DNA of 64,000 bases, from assembly GCA_934513205.1 (NCBI GenBank), contig CAKSWU010000006.1, positions 1-64,000 on the forward strand, read 5' to 3'. Source of the DNA: an uncultured Faecalibacterium sp. (lineage in GTDB: Bacteria > Bacillota > Clostridia > Oscillospirales > Ruminococcaceae). The notes beneath the pieces were generated by a model. That model was given only the letters and a program-made list of their open reading frames with translations. It did no database searches and had not been told where the DNA came from. How positions within the stretch are numbered: position 1 is the first letter of the stretch; each line of letters starts with the position of its first letter. Of the stretch, positions 17,417-25,833 are shown piece by piece. The position numbers and the translations under genes were made by a program.

Positions 17417-19336
17417 TTAGTTCTCGGCAAGGTTGCCGGTGTACAGCTGGTAATACTTGCCCTTTTTGGCGATCAGCTCGTCGTGGCTGCCGCGCTCGAT
17501 GATGCGGCCCTGCTCCAGCACCACGATGCAGTCTGCATTGCGGACGGTGGACAGGCGGTGCGCGATGACAAAGCTGGTGCGACCGTACATCAGGCCGTCC
17601 ATGCCGCGCTGCACCAGCGCCTCGGTGCGGGTATCAATGGAGGAGGTGGCCTCGTCCAGGATCAGCACCGGTGGATCAGCAACGGCGGCGCGGGCAATGG
17701 CAAGCAGCTGGCGCTGTCCCTGCGAGAGGTTGGCACCGTCACCGGTCAGCATGGTGTTGTAGCCCTCCGGCAGGCGCTTGATGAAGCCATCGGCATTGGC
17801 AAGGCGGGCGGCGGCGATGCACTCTTCATCGGTGGCATCCAGCCGGCCATAGCGGATGTTCTCCATCACCGTGCCGGTGAACAGGTGGGTGTCCTGCAGC
17901 ACGATGCCCAGCGAACGGCGCAGGTCGGCTTTTTTGATCTTGTGGATGTTGATGCCGTCATAGCGGATCTTGCCCTCCTGAATATCGTAGAAGCGGTTGA
18001 TGAGGTTGGTGATGGTGGTCTTGCCTGCACCGGTGGAGCCGACAAAGGCGATCTTCTGCCCCGGACGTCCATACAGGTTGATGCCGTGCAGCACCGTCTT
18101 ATCCGGCACATAGCCAAAGTCTACGTCCGTAAAGGTGATGTCGCCCGCCAGCTTGTGGTAGGTGGTGGTGCCATCGTGATGGGGATGCTTCCACGCCCAC
18201 AGGCCGGTGCGCTCGTCCGTCTCCACAAGATTGTCGCTGCGGTCGTACTTTGCGTTGACAAGGGTCACATAGCCCTCGTCGGTCTCGCCGGGCTCGTCCA
18301 TCATCTTGAAGATGCGCTCGGCACCAGCCAGTGCCATGATGATGCTGTTGGCCTGCATGGACACCTGACTGATGGGCATGTTGAAGCCCTTGTTCAGGCT
18401 CAGAAAGGCCACCACCGTGCCAAGGGTCGTGCCGCCGATGCCGCTTACCGCCATGGCAGCGCCTGCCAGCGCGCAGACGGCGTAGCTGATGTTGCCCAGC
18501 TGAGCGTTGACCGGCATCATAATGTTGGCAAAGCTGTTGGCCTTGTTGGCGCTGTCCTTCAGCTGGTCGTTCAGCTGGCGGAAACCGTCCAGCGCCTTCT
18601 GCTCGTGGGTGAACACCTTGACCACCTTCTGGCCTTCCATCATCTCTTCAATGTAGCCGTTCACCCTGCCAAGGTCCCGCTGCTGCTGGATGAAGTATTT
18701 GCCGGACTGCTGGGTGATCTTTTTGGAGCAGAACAGCATCAGCGCCACCATCAGCATGGTGACGACCGTCAGCTGCCAGCTGAGCATGCACATGCTGAAG
18801 AACACCGACACGATGGTGATGGCGCTGGACACCAGCTGCGGGATGCTCTGGCTGAGCATCTGGCGCAGGGTGTCCACATCGTTGGTGTACACGGACATGA
18901 TGTCGCCGTGGGGGTGCCGGTCAAAGTAGGAGATGGGCAGGCTTTCCATGTGGGTGAACAGCTGGATGCGCAGATTGCGCAGGGTGCCTTGGGTCACGTT
19001 GACCATGATGCGGGCGTTGCACCACGCCGCCAGAATGCCCACAAGATAGATGCAGCTCACCCGCAGCAGTGCCGCTGCCAGCGGGGCAAAGCTGGGGTCC
19101 TGCTGCTGGGTCATGGGCACGATGTAATCGTCCATCAGGGTCTTTAGGAACAGACTTGCCTGTACGTTTGCCAGAGCACTGACCACGATGCAGACCAGCA
19201 CAAGGATGCAGTGGGGCAGATAGTGCCGGAACACCTCGTCCATGATGCGTTTCAGCAGCTTGCCCGGGTTTTCCACCTTGGGGCGCGGGCCGCGCACACC
19301 GCGGGGACCGGGACCATGTACTTCTTTCACTGCCAT
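17417..19336 (-). CDS. ABC exporter half-transporter, consensus NBD subunit
   Basis: A 639-residue fused membrane/ATPase protein. Six transmembrane helices begin at about residue 40 after a basic proline-rich N-terminus (GPGPRGVRGPRPK). The ATPase domain has Walker A VGSTGAGKTT, signature NLSQGQRQ and Walker B VLILDEATSSID with the catalytic glutamate. The partner at 19336-21087 has a degenerate site, so the pair forms a heterodimeric exporter of the LmrCD/BmrCD/TM287-288 kind. An insertion at about residues 355-405 (VNAKYDRSDNLVETDERTGL...) between membrane and ATPase parts is longer than usual. Start ATG overlaps the partner's stop codon by one base (TAATG). Substrate is likely a drug or lipid-like compound. 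Confidence 0.9.
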   Translation of the reverse strand: MAVKEVHGPGPRGVRGPRPKVENPGKLLKRIMDEVFRHYLPHCILVLVCIVVSALANVQASLFLKTLMDDYIVPMTQQQDPSFAPLAAALLRVSCIYLVGILAAWCNARIMVNVTQGTLRNLRIQLFTHMESLPISYFDRHPHGDIMSVYTNDVDTLRQMLSQSIPQLVSSAITIVSVFFSMCMLSWQLTVVTMLMVALMLFCSKKITQQSGKYFIQQQRDLGRVNGYIEEMMEGQKVVKVFTHEQKALDGFRQLNDQLKDSANKANSFANIMMPVNAQLGNISYAVCALAGAAMAVSGIGGTTLGTVVAFLSLNKGFNMPISQVSMQANSIIMALAGAERIFKMMDEPGETDEGYVTLVNAKYDRSDNLVETDERTGLWAWKHPHHDGTTTYHKLAGDITFTDVDFGYVPDKTVLHGINLYGRPGQKIAFVGSTGAGKTTITNLINRFYDIQEGKIRYDGINIHKIKKADLRRSLGIVLQDTHLFTGTVMENIRYGRLDATDEECIAAARLANADGFIKRLPEGYNTMLTGDGANLSQGQRQLLAIARAAVADPPVLILDEATSSIDTRTEALVQRGMDGLMYGRTSFVIAHRLSTVRNADCIVVLEQGRIIERGSHDELIAKKGKYYQLYTGNLAEN

Positions 19337-21087
19337 TACTGCTCACCTCCCTGTTTGTCAAAGTCGCCGCCGCCCTGCGTCTGGCTGTTGTAGACCTCCT
19401 GATAGATGGCGTTGGTCTTTAAAAGTTCCTCGTGGGTGCCCAGACCGTTAATGCGTCCGTTGTCCAGCACAAGGATGCGGTCGGCATCCTGCACCGAGGA
19501 AATGCGCTGTGCAATGATGATCTTGGTGGTTCCGGGGATCTCCTCCCGGAAGGCCTTGCGGATCTTGGCGTCCGTTGCGGTATCCACCGCGCTGGTGGAG
19601 TCGTCCAAAATCAGCACCTTGGGCTTGCGCAGCAGAGCGCGGGCGATGGTCAGGCGCTGCTTCTGACCGCCGGACACATTGGAGCCGCCCTGCTCGATCC
19701 AGGTGTTGTACTTGTCCGGGAACCGCTGGATGAACTCGTCCGCGCAGGCCAGCTTTGCCATGCGGATGCACTCTTCCTCGGTGGCGTTTTCATCGCCCCA
19801 GCGCAGGTTGTCCAGAATGGTGCCGCTGAACAGCACGTTCTTCTGCAGCACCATGGACACCTCCCGGCGCAGCACGTTAAGGTCATAGTCCCGCACGTCC
19901 ACGCCGCCCACCCGCACGGTGCCGCTCTCGGCGTCGTACAGGCGGGGGATCAGCTGCACCAGACTGGATTTTGCACTGCCGGTGCCGCCGATGATGCCCA
20001 GCGTCTCGCCGGGCCGGATGGTAAAGCTGATGTCGTTCAGCACCGGCTGACCGCTGCCGTGCTTATACTTGAAGGTAACGTGGTCGAACTGGACACTGCC
20101 GTCAGCCACCTGCTGCACCGGCTGCTTTGCCGGGGGCAGGTCGGTGGTCTCATCCAGCACTTCCACGATGCGCTTGGCGGAAGCGGCGGACATGGCGATC
20201 ATCACAAACGCCATGCTCAGCATCATCAGTGCCATCATAATGTTCATAATGTAGCCGAACAGAGCGTTCAGCTGGCCGGTGGTGATGGCACCATGCAGAA
20301 CGTACTTGGCACCCAGCCAGCTCAGCGCAAGGTTGCAGCCGTAGATGGCGGTCAGCATGGCGGGGTTGTTGAAGCTCAGGCGGCTTTCGGCATTGACGAA
20401 CTGCTTGTACAGGCTCTGGCAGGCTTTGGTGTACTTTTCGTTCTCAAAGCCTTCGCGCACGAAGCTCTTGACCACCCGGATGGCGGACACATTCTCCTGC
20501 ACGGACGCGTTCAGGTCGTCGTAGTTCTTGAACACCCGGTCGAAGATGTGGAAAGTGGGCACCATGATGCCCGCCAGCACCGCCACCAGAAAGACTACTG
20601 CCACCACGAACACCAGAGACAGCGGGCCGCCGATGACCACGGACATGAACAGGGCAAACACCAGATGCACCGGGGCGCGCACACACATGCGCTCGATCAT
20701 CTGGAAGGCGTTCTGCACGTTGGTCACGTCGGTGGTCATGCGGGTGACAAGGCCCGCCGTGGAGAATTTGTCAATGTTGGAAAAAGAGTAGTGCTGGATG
20801 TTTTCATACATGGCATCGCGCAGATTTCCGGCAAAGCCGGTGGATGCCTCGGCAGCATACTTGCCCGCCAGCACGCCCAGCACCAGCGCAATGGCTGCCA
20901 CCAGAAAGGTGAGCAGGCCGTAGCGGAGGATGGCGTTCATATCGCCCTTTTCAATGCCGAGATCAATGATGAAGGCCATGATGGTGGGCAGCAGCACATC
21001 CATCACAGCTTCCAGCGCGGCAAAGAGCGGTGTCAGGATCGCGGCGCGCTTGTACTTGCCCAGATGCGACACTAACTTTTTGATCAT
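19336..21087 (-). CDS. ABC exporter half-transporter, degenerate NBD subunit
   Basis: A 583-residue membrane/ATPase fusion with six transmembrane helices and Walker A GGTGSAKSS. Its signature is NVSGGQKQR and its Walker B VLILDDSTSAVD. The residue after Walker B is Asp rather than Glu (DD instead of DE), the known mark of the non-hydrolytic site in heterodimeric exporters. It is first in the operon, with GGAGGG before the ATG, and is coupled to the next gene. The MarR gene lies immediately upstream, which suggests inducible efflux. Confidence 0.9.
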   Translation of the reverse strand: MIKKLVSHLGKYKRAAILTPLFAALEAVMDVLLPTIMAFIIDLGIEKGDMNAILRYGLLTFLVAAIALVLGVLAGKYAAEASTGFAGNLRDAMYENIQHYSFSNIDKFSTAGLVTRMTTDVTNVQNAFQMIERMCVRAPVHLVFALFMSVVIGGPLSLVFVVAVVFLVAVLAGIMVPTFHIFDRVFKNYDDLNASVQENVSAIRVVKSFVREGFENEKYTKACQSLYKQFVNAESRLSFNNPAMLTAIYGCNLALSWLGAKYVLHGAITTGQLNALFGYIMNIMMALMMLSMAFVMIAMSAASAKRIVEVLDETTDLPPAKQPVQQVADGSVQFDHVTFKYKHGSGQPVLNDISFTIRPGETLGIIGGTGSAKSSLVQLIPRLYDAESGTVRVGGVDVRDYDLNVLRREVSMVLQKNVLFSGTILDNLRWGDENATEEECIRMAKLACADEFIQRFPDKYNTWIEQGGSNVSGGQKQRLTIARALLRKPKVLILDDSTSAVDTATDAKIRKAFREEIPGTTKIIIAQRISSVQDADRILVLDNGRINGLGTHEELLKTNAIYQEVYNSQTQGGGDFDKQGGEQ

Positions 21088-21129
21088 CTGAGTTCCCTCC
21101 TGTTTGTGTTATTTGTTTGTTACAGAACA

Positions 21130-21182
21130 ATTTTATACAAAACATTTTAATTGTCAAGATGGTTCGAAAAATGTTCACATTT
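21130..21182 (-). promoter_or_regulatory. Promoter of the ABC exporter with upstream palindrome
   Basis: Minus strand -35 TTGACA (21152-21157), 16-bp spacer, -10 TAAAAT (21130-21135). A perfect palindrome AAATGTTCACATTT (21169-21182) lies 11 bp upstream of the -35 and is a candidate regulator site. Confidence 0.6.
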
Positions 21183-21227
21183 ACTAATATGACGAACACT
21201 TTTTCGGCAGGATGCACGGAAAGACCG

Positions 21228-21707
21228 TTATTTCAGCGCCTCCCGCAGCTTGTTCAGAAGCCGCAGAAGCTCTGCGTTTTCGTCCTCGGTCAGCAGGCTT
21301 GCCACATAGTCATCGGTCTGGTGGAAGGACAGCATGGTCTTTTCGTGGAAGCGGATGCCCTCCTCGGTGAGCACCAGCTGCTTGAGCCGGGCGTCCTGCG
21401 GCACGCTCTGCCGCCGGATGTAGCCCTTGCGCTCCATCAGCTGCAGGATGTTGGTGACGGTGGAGCGGGTGATGGAGAACTCGCGCTCGATGTCCCGCTG
21501 ATACACCGGCTGGTCCGGGTGGCGGTAGAGATATTCAATGATCCACCCGTGCATGGGGGTGGCCTGCTCCACCCCGTTGGCGCGGGCAAACTGATTGATC
21601 CGGCGGAAGATCAGGTTGTCCACCCGGCGGATCTGGGCGGGAATGACCTGCGGCCCATCCCACGGCGGGTCGGAGTGGGTGCAGTCGAGATGTTTTTCAT
21701 CACACAT
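21228..21707 (-). CDS. MarR-family transcriptional regulator
   Basis: A 159-residue winged-helix regulator. The DNA-binding part reads YQRDIEREFSITRSTVTNIL then QLMERKGYIRRQ and the wing DARLKQLVLTEEG, the standard MarR arrangement at about residues 60-125. Start at 21707 is preferred over longer versions because GGAAC lies upstream and the extension is AT-rich leader. It is placed 140 bp before the ABC exporter on the same strand, the typical regulator-efflux layout. The ligand is unknown. Confidence 0.88.
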   Translation of the reverse strand: MCDEKHLDCTHSDPPWDGPQVIPAQIRRVDNLIFRRINQFARANGVEQATPMHGWIIEYLYRHPDQPVYQRDIEREFSITRSTVTNILQLMERKGYIRRQSVPQDARLKQLVLTEEGIRFHEKTMLSFHQTDDYVASLLTEDENAELLRLLNKLREALK

Positions 21708-21741
21708 AATGCTTGTTCCTTTGTCTGGTTCTGAATGAGAT

Positions 21742-21801
21742 AGTTTTGAACGAAACTGTTTGATAACATACATATTATACAGCTCTGCACCGAAATGTCA
21801 A
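21742..21801 (-). promoter_or_regulatory. marR promoter with inverted repeat
   Basis: -35 TTGACA (minus strand, 21796-21801), 16-bp spacer and -10 TATAAT (21774-21779). Downstream of it, AGTTTTGAACGAAACT (21742-21757) is an inverted repeat placed where an autorepressor would act. Confidence 0.7.
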
Positions 21802-21955
21802 GCAGAAAGACAGTGGTGCCATGGTGCGTGATCCGGGAGAACGGCAGGGGACTGAAACAGTCCGGCATTTCATCTTAACACATCCTAAAATGTACCAATT
21901 TCATGTCAAAATGGTAACAATTCTTACTTCATCGTGTATTATGCGCACGAAATAC

Positions 21956-21984
21956 TTGCGTTTTTGTCTGTTTTGTTGTATAAT
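21956..21984 (+). promoter_or_regulatory. Promoter of the first small lipoprotein gene
   Basis: -35 TTGCGT (21956-21961), 17-bp spacer and a perfect -10 TATAAT (21979-21984). With the marR promoter it occupies the 343-bp gap 21708-22050. Confidence 0.65.
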
Positions 21985-22050
21985 CCTTTTCATTCGCCTA
22001 CCATAACGATTGGTTGGCAGGAATTCTAAGATCAAAGGAGTACTTATTCC

Positions 22051-22524
22051 ATGAAACTCAAGAATGTTGCAATCGTTGCTGCCGCGCTGGCACTGACTGT
22101 TGGCATGACCGCTTGCGGCGGTTCTTCTTCCACCGCTTCCTCTGTTGCTTCTTCTGCTGCTTCCAGCGAGGCTGCTTCTTCCGAGGCTGCTTCCAGCGAG
22201 GCTGAGGCTGCATCTGCCGAGTACACCGTGTACAACACCACCGGCACCACCGTTACCGAGCTGTACCTGTACGAGGTTGGCGCCGAGGACAAGGGCGAGA
22301 ACCTGGCAGGCAAGGGTCTGGCAGACGGCGAGAGCGTTGTTCTGACCCGCGATGTCGAGGCTGACAAGCAGGAAGGCCTGACCTATGTGCTGGAGTTCAC
22401 CACCGAGAACGGCCAGACCCAGAGCTTCGACACCCTGCACTATGAAGTGGCTTCCATCTCTCTGAAGAGCGTGGACGCTGCTGCCGGTGCTACCCCCATC
22501 GCTTTCGAGGCTCCCCAGAACTAA
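22051..22524 (+). CDS. Small lipoprotein of unknown function
   Basis: A 157-residue exported lipoprotein: signal MKLKNVAIVAAALALTVGM, lipobox MTAC with Cys22. Then comes a Ser/Ala/Glu linker with the unit SSEAA repeated (about 25-52), and a folded beta-rich domain of about 100 residues (EYTVYNTTGTTVTELYLYEV...). That domain looks like an immunoglobulin-like surface module, but I do not recognise the family. AAAGGAG lies upstream. The next gene has a near-identical leader, signal and linker, so the two arose by duplication. It ends in a terminator that also resembles the one of the next gene. Confidence 0.8.
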   Translation: MKLKNVAIVAAALALTVGMTACGGSSSTASSVASSAASSEAASSEAASSEAEAASAEYTVYNTTGTTVTELYLYEVGAEDKGENLAGKGLADGESVVLTRDVEADKQEGLTYVLEFTTENGQTQSFDTLHYEVASISLKSVDAAAGATPIAFEAPQN

Positions 22525-22554
22525 AAAGCTGCCGCGAACGAACGGTTTGCGCTG

Positions 22555-22591
22555 CCGCCTGTGCCCCTTGCGGGTGCAGGCGGTTTTTGTT
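22555..22591 (+). terminator. Terminator of the first lipoprotein gene
   Basis: CCGCCTGTGCCCC pairs with GGGTGCAGGCGG, then GTTTTTGTTTT. The same hairpin recurs at 23133-23169. Confidence 0.85.
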
Positions 22592-22721
22592 TTGCGGGCC
22601 CCGGAAATAGCGGCAGTCTGCAGGGGAAATCTGCACAAGGAAAATCGTGTGAATTTGTGTACATTTGGTAACATAATGGTAACAGTTTGCCGTTTATGGG
22701 GCATTTTGTGCAAATTTACTC

Positions 22722-22749
22722 TTGCATTTTTGGGCGAGATGCGTATAAT
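22722..22749 (+). promoter_or_regulatory. Promoter of the second small lipoprotein gene
   Basis: -35 TTGCAT (22722-22727), 16-bp spacer, perfect -10 TATAAT (22744-22749). It is the only signal seen in the 302-bp gap besides the preceding terminator. Confidence 0.7.
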
Positions 22750-22826
22750 AGGATTCTGCAAGCGGGACCTGTGAGAACCGCTGCAAAATCATTTTTTACA
22801 AAAGATCCAAAAGGAGTACTTATATT

Positions 22827-23108
22827 ATGAAACTGAAGAATGTTGCTGTTGTCGTTGCTGCTGTTGCTCTGGCTGTTTCCATGACCGCTTGCGGCGGTGC
22901 TTCTGCTGCTTCCGCTTCCACTGCATCCTCTGCTGCTTCCTCCGAGGCTGCTTCCTCCGAGGCTGCTTCCTCCGAGGCTGCTTCCTCCGAGGCTGCTTCT
23001 TCTGAGGCTGAGTCCGAGGTCGCTTCCGAGGCTGCTTCTTCTGAGGCTGCATCTGAGGTCGCTTCCGAGGCTGCTTCCTCTGAGGTCGCTTCCTCTACTG
23101 CCGTCTGA
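22827..23108 (+). CDS. Low-complexity lipoprotein without a folded domain
   Basis: A 93-residue product with the same signal peptide style as its neighbour (MKLKNVAVVVAAVALAVSM, Cys22 in MTAC). The rest is a Ser-Ser-Glu-Ala-Ala repeat in about nine to ten copies, including SEVASEA variants, ending in STAV. No globular domain follows. It has its own promoter, an AAAAGGAG site and its own terminator, so it looks like a real gene rather than a fragment. The repeat could be a surface tether or spacer, or the gene may have lost its C-terminal domain. Length of such repeats can vary through slippage. Confidence 0.65.
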   Translation: MKLKNVAVVVAAVALAVSMTACGGASAASASTASSAASSEAASSEAASSEAASSEAASSEAESEVASEAASSEAASEVASEAASSEVASSTAV

Positions 23109-23132
23109 TCGGTCGGGACCATTTGACCTTTT

Positions 23133-23169
23133 CGCCTGTGCCCTTTGCGGGTGCAGGCGTTTTTGTTTT
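23133..23169 (+). terminator. Terminator of the second lipoprotein gene
   Basis: CGCCTGTGCCC / GGGTGCAGGCG stem followed by TTTTTGTTTT. It is a near copy of the terminator after the first lipoprotein gene. Confidence 0.85.
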
Positions 23170-23226
23170 ACAGACGACGCAGGAAGGGATTTTTCTGGTG
23201 GCCCTTCCATATTTTGCACTTTACTC

Positions 23227-23255
23227 TTGCAAACTAAAACGAAATCCGCTATCAT
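23227..23255 (+). promoter_or_regulatory. Promoter of mscL
   Basis: -35 TTGCAA (23227-23232), 17-bp spacer, -10 TATCAT (23250-23255). Confidence 0.6.
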
Positions 23256-23310
23256 AGAAATCAAGAGCCCCCTGCGGCAGTTGGGAAAAAAGAGAAGGAG
23301 CATGATTTTT

Positions 23311-23763
23311 ATGGCTGAAAAAGAGATCAAGGGCGTCAAAAAATTTCTGGAAGAGTTCAAGGCCTTTGCCATGCGCGGCAATGTGCTGGACATGGCAGTG
23401 GGCGTTGTCATCGGCGGTGCCTTTACCGCTATCGTCACTGCGCTGGTGGAGGACATCATCAACCCGCTGATCGGCCTGTTTTTCAAGGCGGATTTTTCCG
23501 ATGTAGTCATCGGACTGGGCGGCTCCAGCATCAAGATCGGCGAGTTCGTCAACTCCATCATCAACTTCCTCATCGTGGCCTTTGTGCTGTTCGTTGTGAT
23601 CAAGTTCGTCAACTCCCTGCACAAAAAGCCCGCCGAGCCGGAAGCTCCCGCAGAGCCCACCACCAAGGTGTGCCCCTTCTGTCAGAGCGAGATCTCCATC
23701 AAGGCGGTGCGCTGCCCCCACTGCACCTCCAAGCTGGAGGGCTTCCCGGAGATCAACAATTAA
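23311..23763 (+). CDS. mscL: Large-conductance mechanosensitive channel with C-terminal zinc ribbon
   Basis: A 150-residue MscL. The N-terminal helix KKFLEEFKAFAMRGNVLDMA and the pore helix VGVVIGGAFTAIVTAL are classic, and the second membrane helix is at about residues 70-95 (SIINFLIVAFVLFVVIKFVN). After the usual end, a linker leads to CPFCQSEISIKAVRCPHC, a four-cysteine zinc ribbon at about 121-138. The channel opens under membrane tension during osmotic downshock. Start 23311 is preferred: GAAGGAG is 10 nt upstream, whereas the in-frame ATG at 23302 is 1 nt from it. The ribbon may stabilise the cytosolic bundle or sense metal/redox. Confidence 0.93.
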   Translation: MAEKEIKGVKKFLEEFKAFAMRGNVLDMAVGVVIGGAFTAIVTALVEDIINPLIGLFFKADFSDVVIGLGGSSIKIGEFVNSIINFLIVAFVLFVVIKFVNSLHKKPAEPEAPAEPTTKVCPFCQSEISIKAVRCPHCTSKLEGFPEINN

Positions 23764-23856
23764 ATTTTGAATGGCCTACGCTTTGCTCTGGCCATATTCA
23801 GCGGAATCATTTTCTAAATTACAAATCGGGAAAGTCTGCGGACTTTCCCGATTTGT
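23764..23856 (+). repeat. Dispersed intergenic repeat, family R1, copy 5
   Basis: TTTTGAATGGCCTACGCTTT followed by GCTCTGGCCATATTCAGCGGAA and a 14-bp hairpin ACAAATCGGGAAAG with loop TCTGCGGA. It starts at the mscL stop codon and may act as its terminator, since TTTTTT follows the hairpin. Confidence 0.75.
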
Positions 23857-23898
23857 TTTTTCACCGGCGGAGCCGCAAAGGCAAACAGCCTAATCAAC

Positions 23899-23954
23899 GC
23901 AAAACCTCCCCGCCCTGCCGCAGTCGCTGCGGTTCCAGAGCGGGGAGGTTTTGC
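23899..23954 (-). terminator. Terminator of the alkaline phosphatase gene
   Basis: GCAAAACCTCCCCG and its complement close a stem, with an inner CCGCAG...CTGCGG hairpin. On the minus strand the end is TTTTGCG, 38 nt after the stop. Confidence 0.7.
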
Positions 23955-23991
23955 ACTTTATCCGGGTAGCCTGCGGAAGCTCCGGAAGGTT

Positions 23992-25539
23992 TTACTGAAC
24001 CTTGGTCAGCTCGGCCAGCTTGTGGAAGATCTCGGTGTTGTCGAACACGCCGCCGAACTTGTCGGCCCCCACGCCGTTGGCGTAGACGTTCACCATGGCA
24101 CCGGTGTGGGCGTAGGTGGTGTGGTCCATGCCGGACTTGTGGTTGATGGTGTGGCAGACAGCCATGCTGAAGGGAATGTAGGTGCCGTACAGCTCGTAGT
24201 CCTGCTGGGACATATCCTTTTGGCTGGCAGAGCCCACCTGCAGGGTGCGCTCGTAGGCGGTGCGCAGGTTCTGCACCTCGTAGTCGGTCAGCAGCAGCTT
24301 GCCGGCGTTGGCGGCATCCGGGTCGGTGGGCAGGGTCAGACCAAAGTTTGCCTTCACGTCCTGCATGGCAGTCTCAAAGGGGGTCTTGTTGGCAATGTAG
24401 CCCTGCACATAGGTGGAATCGAACTTTGCGTAGGACATCTTCTGGTGGGCCAGATTGGTCAGGAAGGTGTCGTAGTTGGTGGTCTTGTAGCCGATGGCCA
24501 TGCCGCCGGTCTCGTGGTCGGCAGTGACCAGGATCAGGGTCTCGTTGGGGTGCTGCTTCTGGAAGTCCACCGCAGCCTGCACGGCATTGCTCATTTCCAG
24601 CACATCGTGGATGGAAGCGGCGGCATCGTTGGCGTGGCAGGCCCAGTCGATCTTGCCGGACTCGGTCATCAGGAAGAAGCCCTTGGGATTATCCAGCAGC
24701 TCGATGCCCTTCTTGACGTAGTCGGTCAGCTGCCACTCGCCTGCGGCAGCGTCCATGGCGTAGTTCATGGCCTTGCCGTCTGCCAGATTCTCGGCAATGA
24801 CCAGAGTCTTGCCTGCGCCGGCGGTCAGGGCAGCGGCGCCTGCCTGCGTGGTGACCACGTTGTAACCGGCCTGTGCGGCGACCTCGTGGTTGTTGGGGCC
24901 GGTGCCGTCGCCGTTCACCTTCTGGAACTCGCCGCCGGCAAAGTACTCAAAGCCGGAGTTTGCCAGCTCCACACCGATCTGGTAGTAATTCTTGCGGGTC
25001 TTCTGGTGAGCATAGAAGGCAGCGGGGGTGGCGTGGTCGATGTTCACGGTGGAGATCACGCCCACCTTATAGCCCTTCTGGGCATGCAGCTTTTCAGCGA
25101 TGGTCTCATAGGCCACATCGCGGGTCCACGGGCACATATTGATGACGCCGCTCTCGGTCTTGTTGCCGGTGGCGATGGAGGTGGCGGTGGAAGCGGAGTC
25201 CGGGCAGAAGGAGGTGCTGTCGTAGGTGGTCACGCTGCCTACCGTGGGGAAGCCGGTGAAACTCAGGTCGGCCTCGGTCACAGCGCCATTGTTGTCCACG
25301 GTGCCCTTGTAGAAGCGGGCAGACTGGATCTGGGCGGTGCCCATGCCGTCACCGATGAACAGGAAGATATACTTGGGCTTCTGGAACAGGCCCAGCAGGC
25401 AGTTCTCCTCGTCGGCTGCGGCGGAAGCATCGGCCTCGGCTGCATGGGCAGCCACGGGAGCTGCAGCCATCATACCGGCAGCGGAAGCTGCGGCACCGAA
25501 TTTCAGAAAGCTGCGGCGGGACATCGTATTCTCTTTCAT
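23992..25539 (-). CDS. Exported alkaline phosphatase
   Basis: A 515-residue phosphomonoesterase. It has the metal-binding FIGDGMGTAQ near residue 61 and the phosphorylated serine in DSASTATSIATG. TADHETGG is near residue 343 and HTGAMVNVYANG near the C-terminus. The signal peptide contains MSRRSFLKFGAAASAAGMMA, a twin-arginine motif, followed by an Ala-rich cleavage region, so it is folded before export. The start has AGAGGAAATCC upstream. It stands alone with no pho regulator nearby. The upstream region 25540-25833 shows a weak minus promoter (TTTCTC 17 bp TACAAT). Confidence 0.92.
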   Translation of the reverse strand: MKENTMSRRSFLKFGAAASAAGMMAAAPVAAHAAEADASAAADEENCLLGLFQKPKYIFLFIGDGMGTAQIQSARFYKGTVDNNGAVTEADLSFTGFPTVGSVTTYDSTSFCPDSASTATSIATGNKTESGVINMCPWTRDVAYETIAEKLHAQKGYKVGVISTVNIDHATPAAFYAHQKTRKNYYQIGVELANSGFEYFAGGEFQKVNGDGTGPNNHEVAAQAGYNVVTTQAGAAALTAGAGKTLVIAENLADGKAMNYAMDAAAGEWQLTDYVKKGIELLDNPKGFFLMTESGKIDWACHANDAAASIHDVLEMSNAVQAAVDFQKQHPNETLILVTADHETGGMAIGYKTTNYDTFLTNLAHQKMSYAKFDSTYVQGYIANKTPFETAMQDVKANFGLTLPTDPDAANAGKLLLTDYEVQNLRTAYERTLQVGSASQKDMSQQDYELYGTYIPFSMAVCHTINHKSGMDHTTYAHTGAMVNVYANGVGADKFGGVFDNTEIFHKLAELTKVQ

Positions 25540-25754
25540 ACTGGATTTCCTCTCTTTTCATCAGGCGCACCGGCCTGTCTGTTGTGTCGTTTGGGAACGC
25601 CTTTATTGTAGCGCGCCGCCTGCTGCGGAGAAACCATGCCCCGGAAAAGCTTTGGTAAAACCGGTGCGGCAGACCTGTCCCGATTGTAAAAAAACGGAAA
25701 AGGCTGTAAAATCCGCCGTTCTGCCCGCTTTTTCCACAAACAGGCCCGGAAGGG

Positions 25755-25784
25755 TTGAAAGTTGGGCGGGTTTCATTGTACAAT
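25755..25784 (+). promoter_or_regulatory. Promoter of the HAD-exonuclease operon
   Basis: -35 TTGAAA (25755-25760), 18-bp spacer, -10 TACAAT (25779-25784). Confidence 0.6.
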
Positions 25785-25833
25785 AGAAGGTGCAAGCAAG
25801 AGCGAACCCTTTATAAGAGAGAGGAATGGATAT

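Noticed and set aside
17267..21075. Plus-strand open frames of 550-630 codons across the ABC exporter
   Set aside because: They are His/Val/Gly-rich and complementary to well-defined ABC domains.
22820..23122. Whether the SSEAA-repeat gene is a direct-repeat array or CRISPR
   Set aside because: The repeat is a codon-level GCTTCCTCCGAG unit in frame behind a clear signal peptide, with no spacers.
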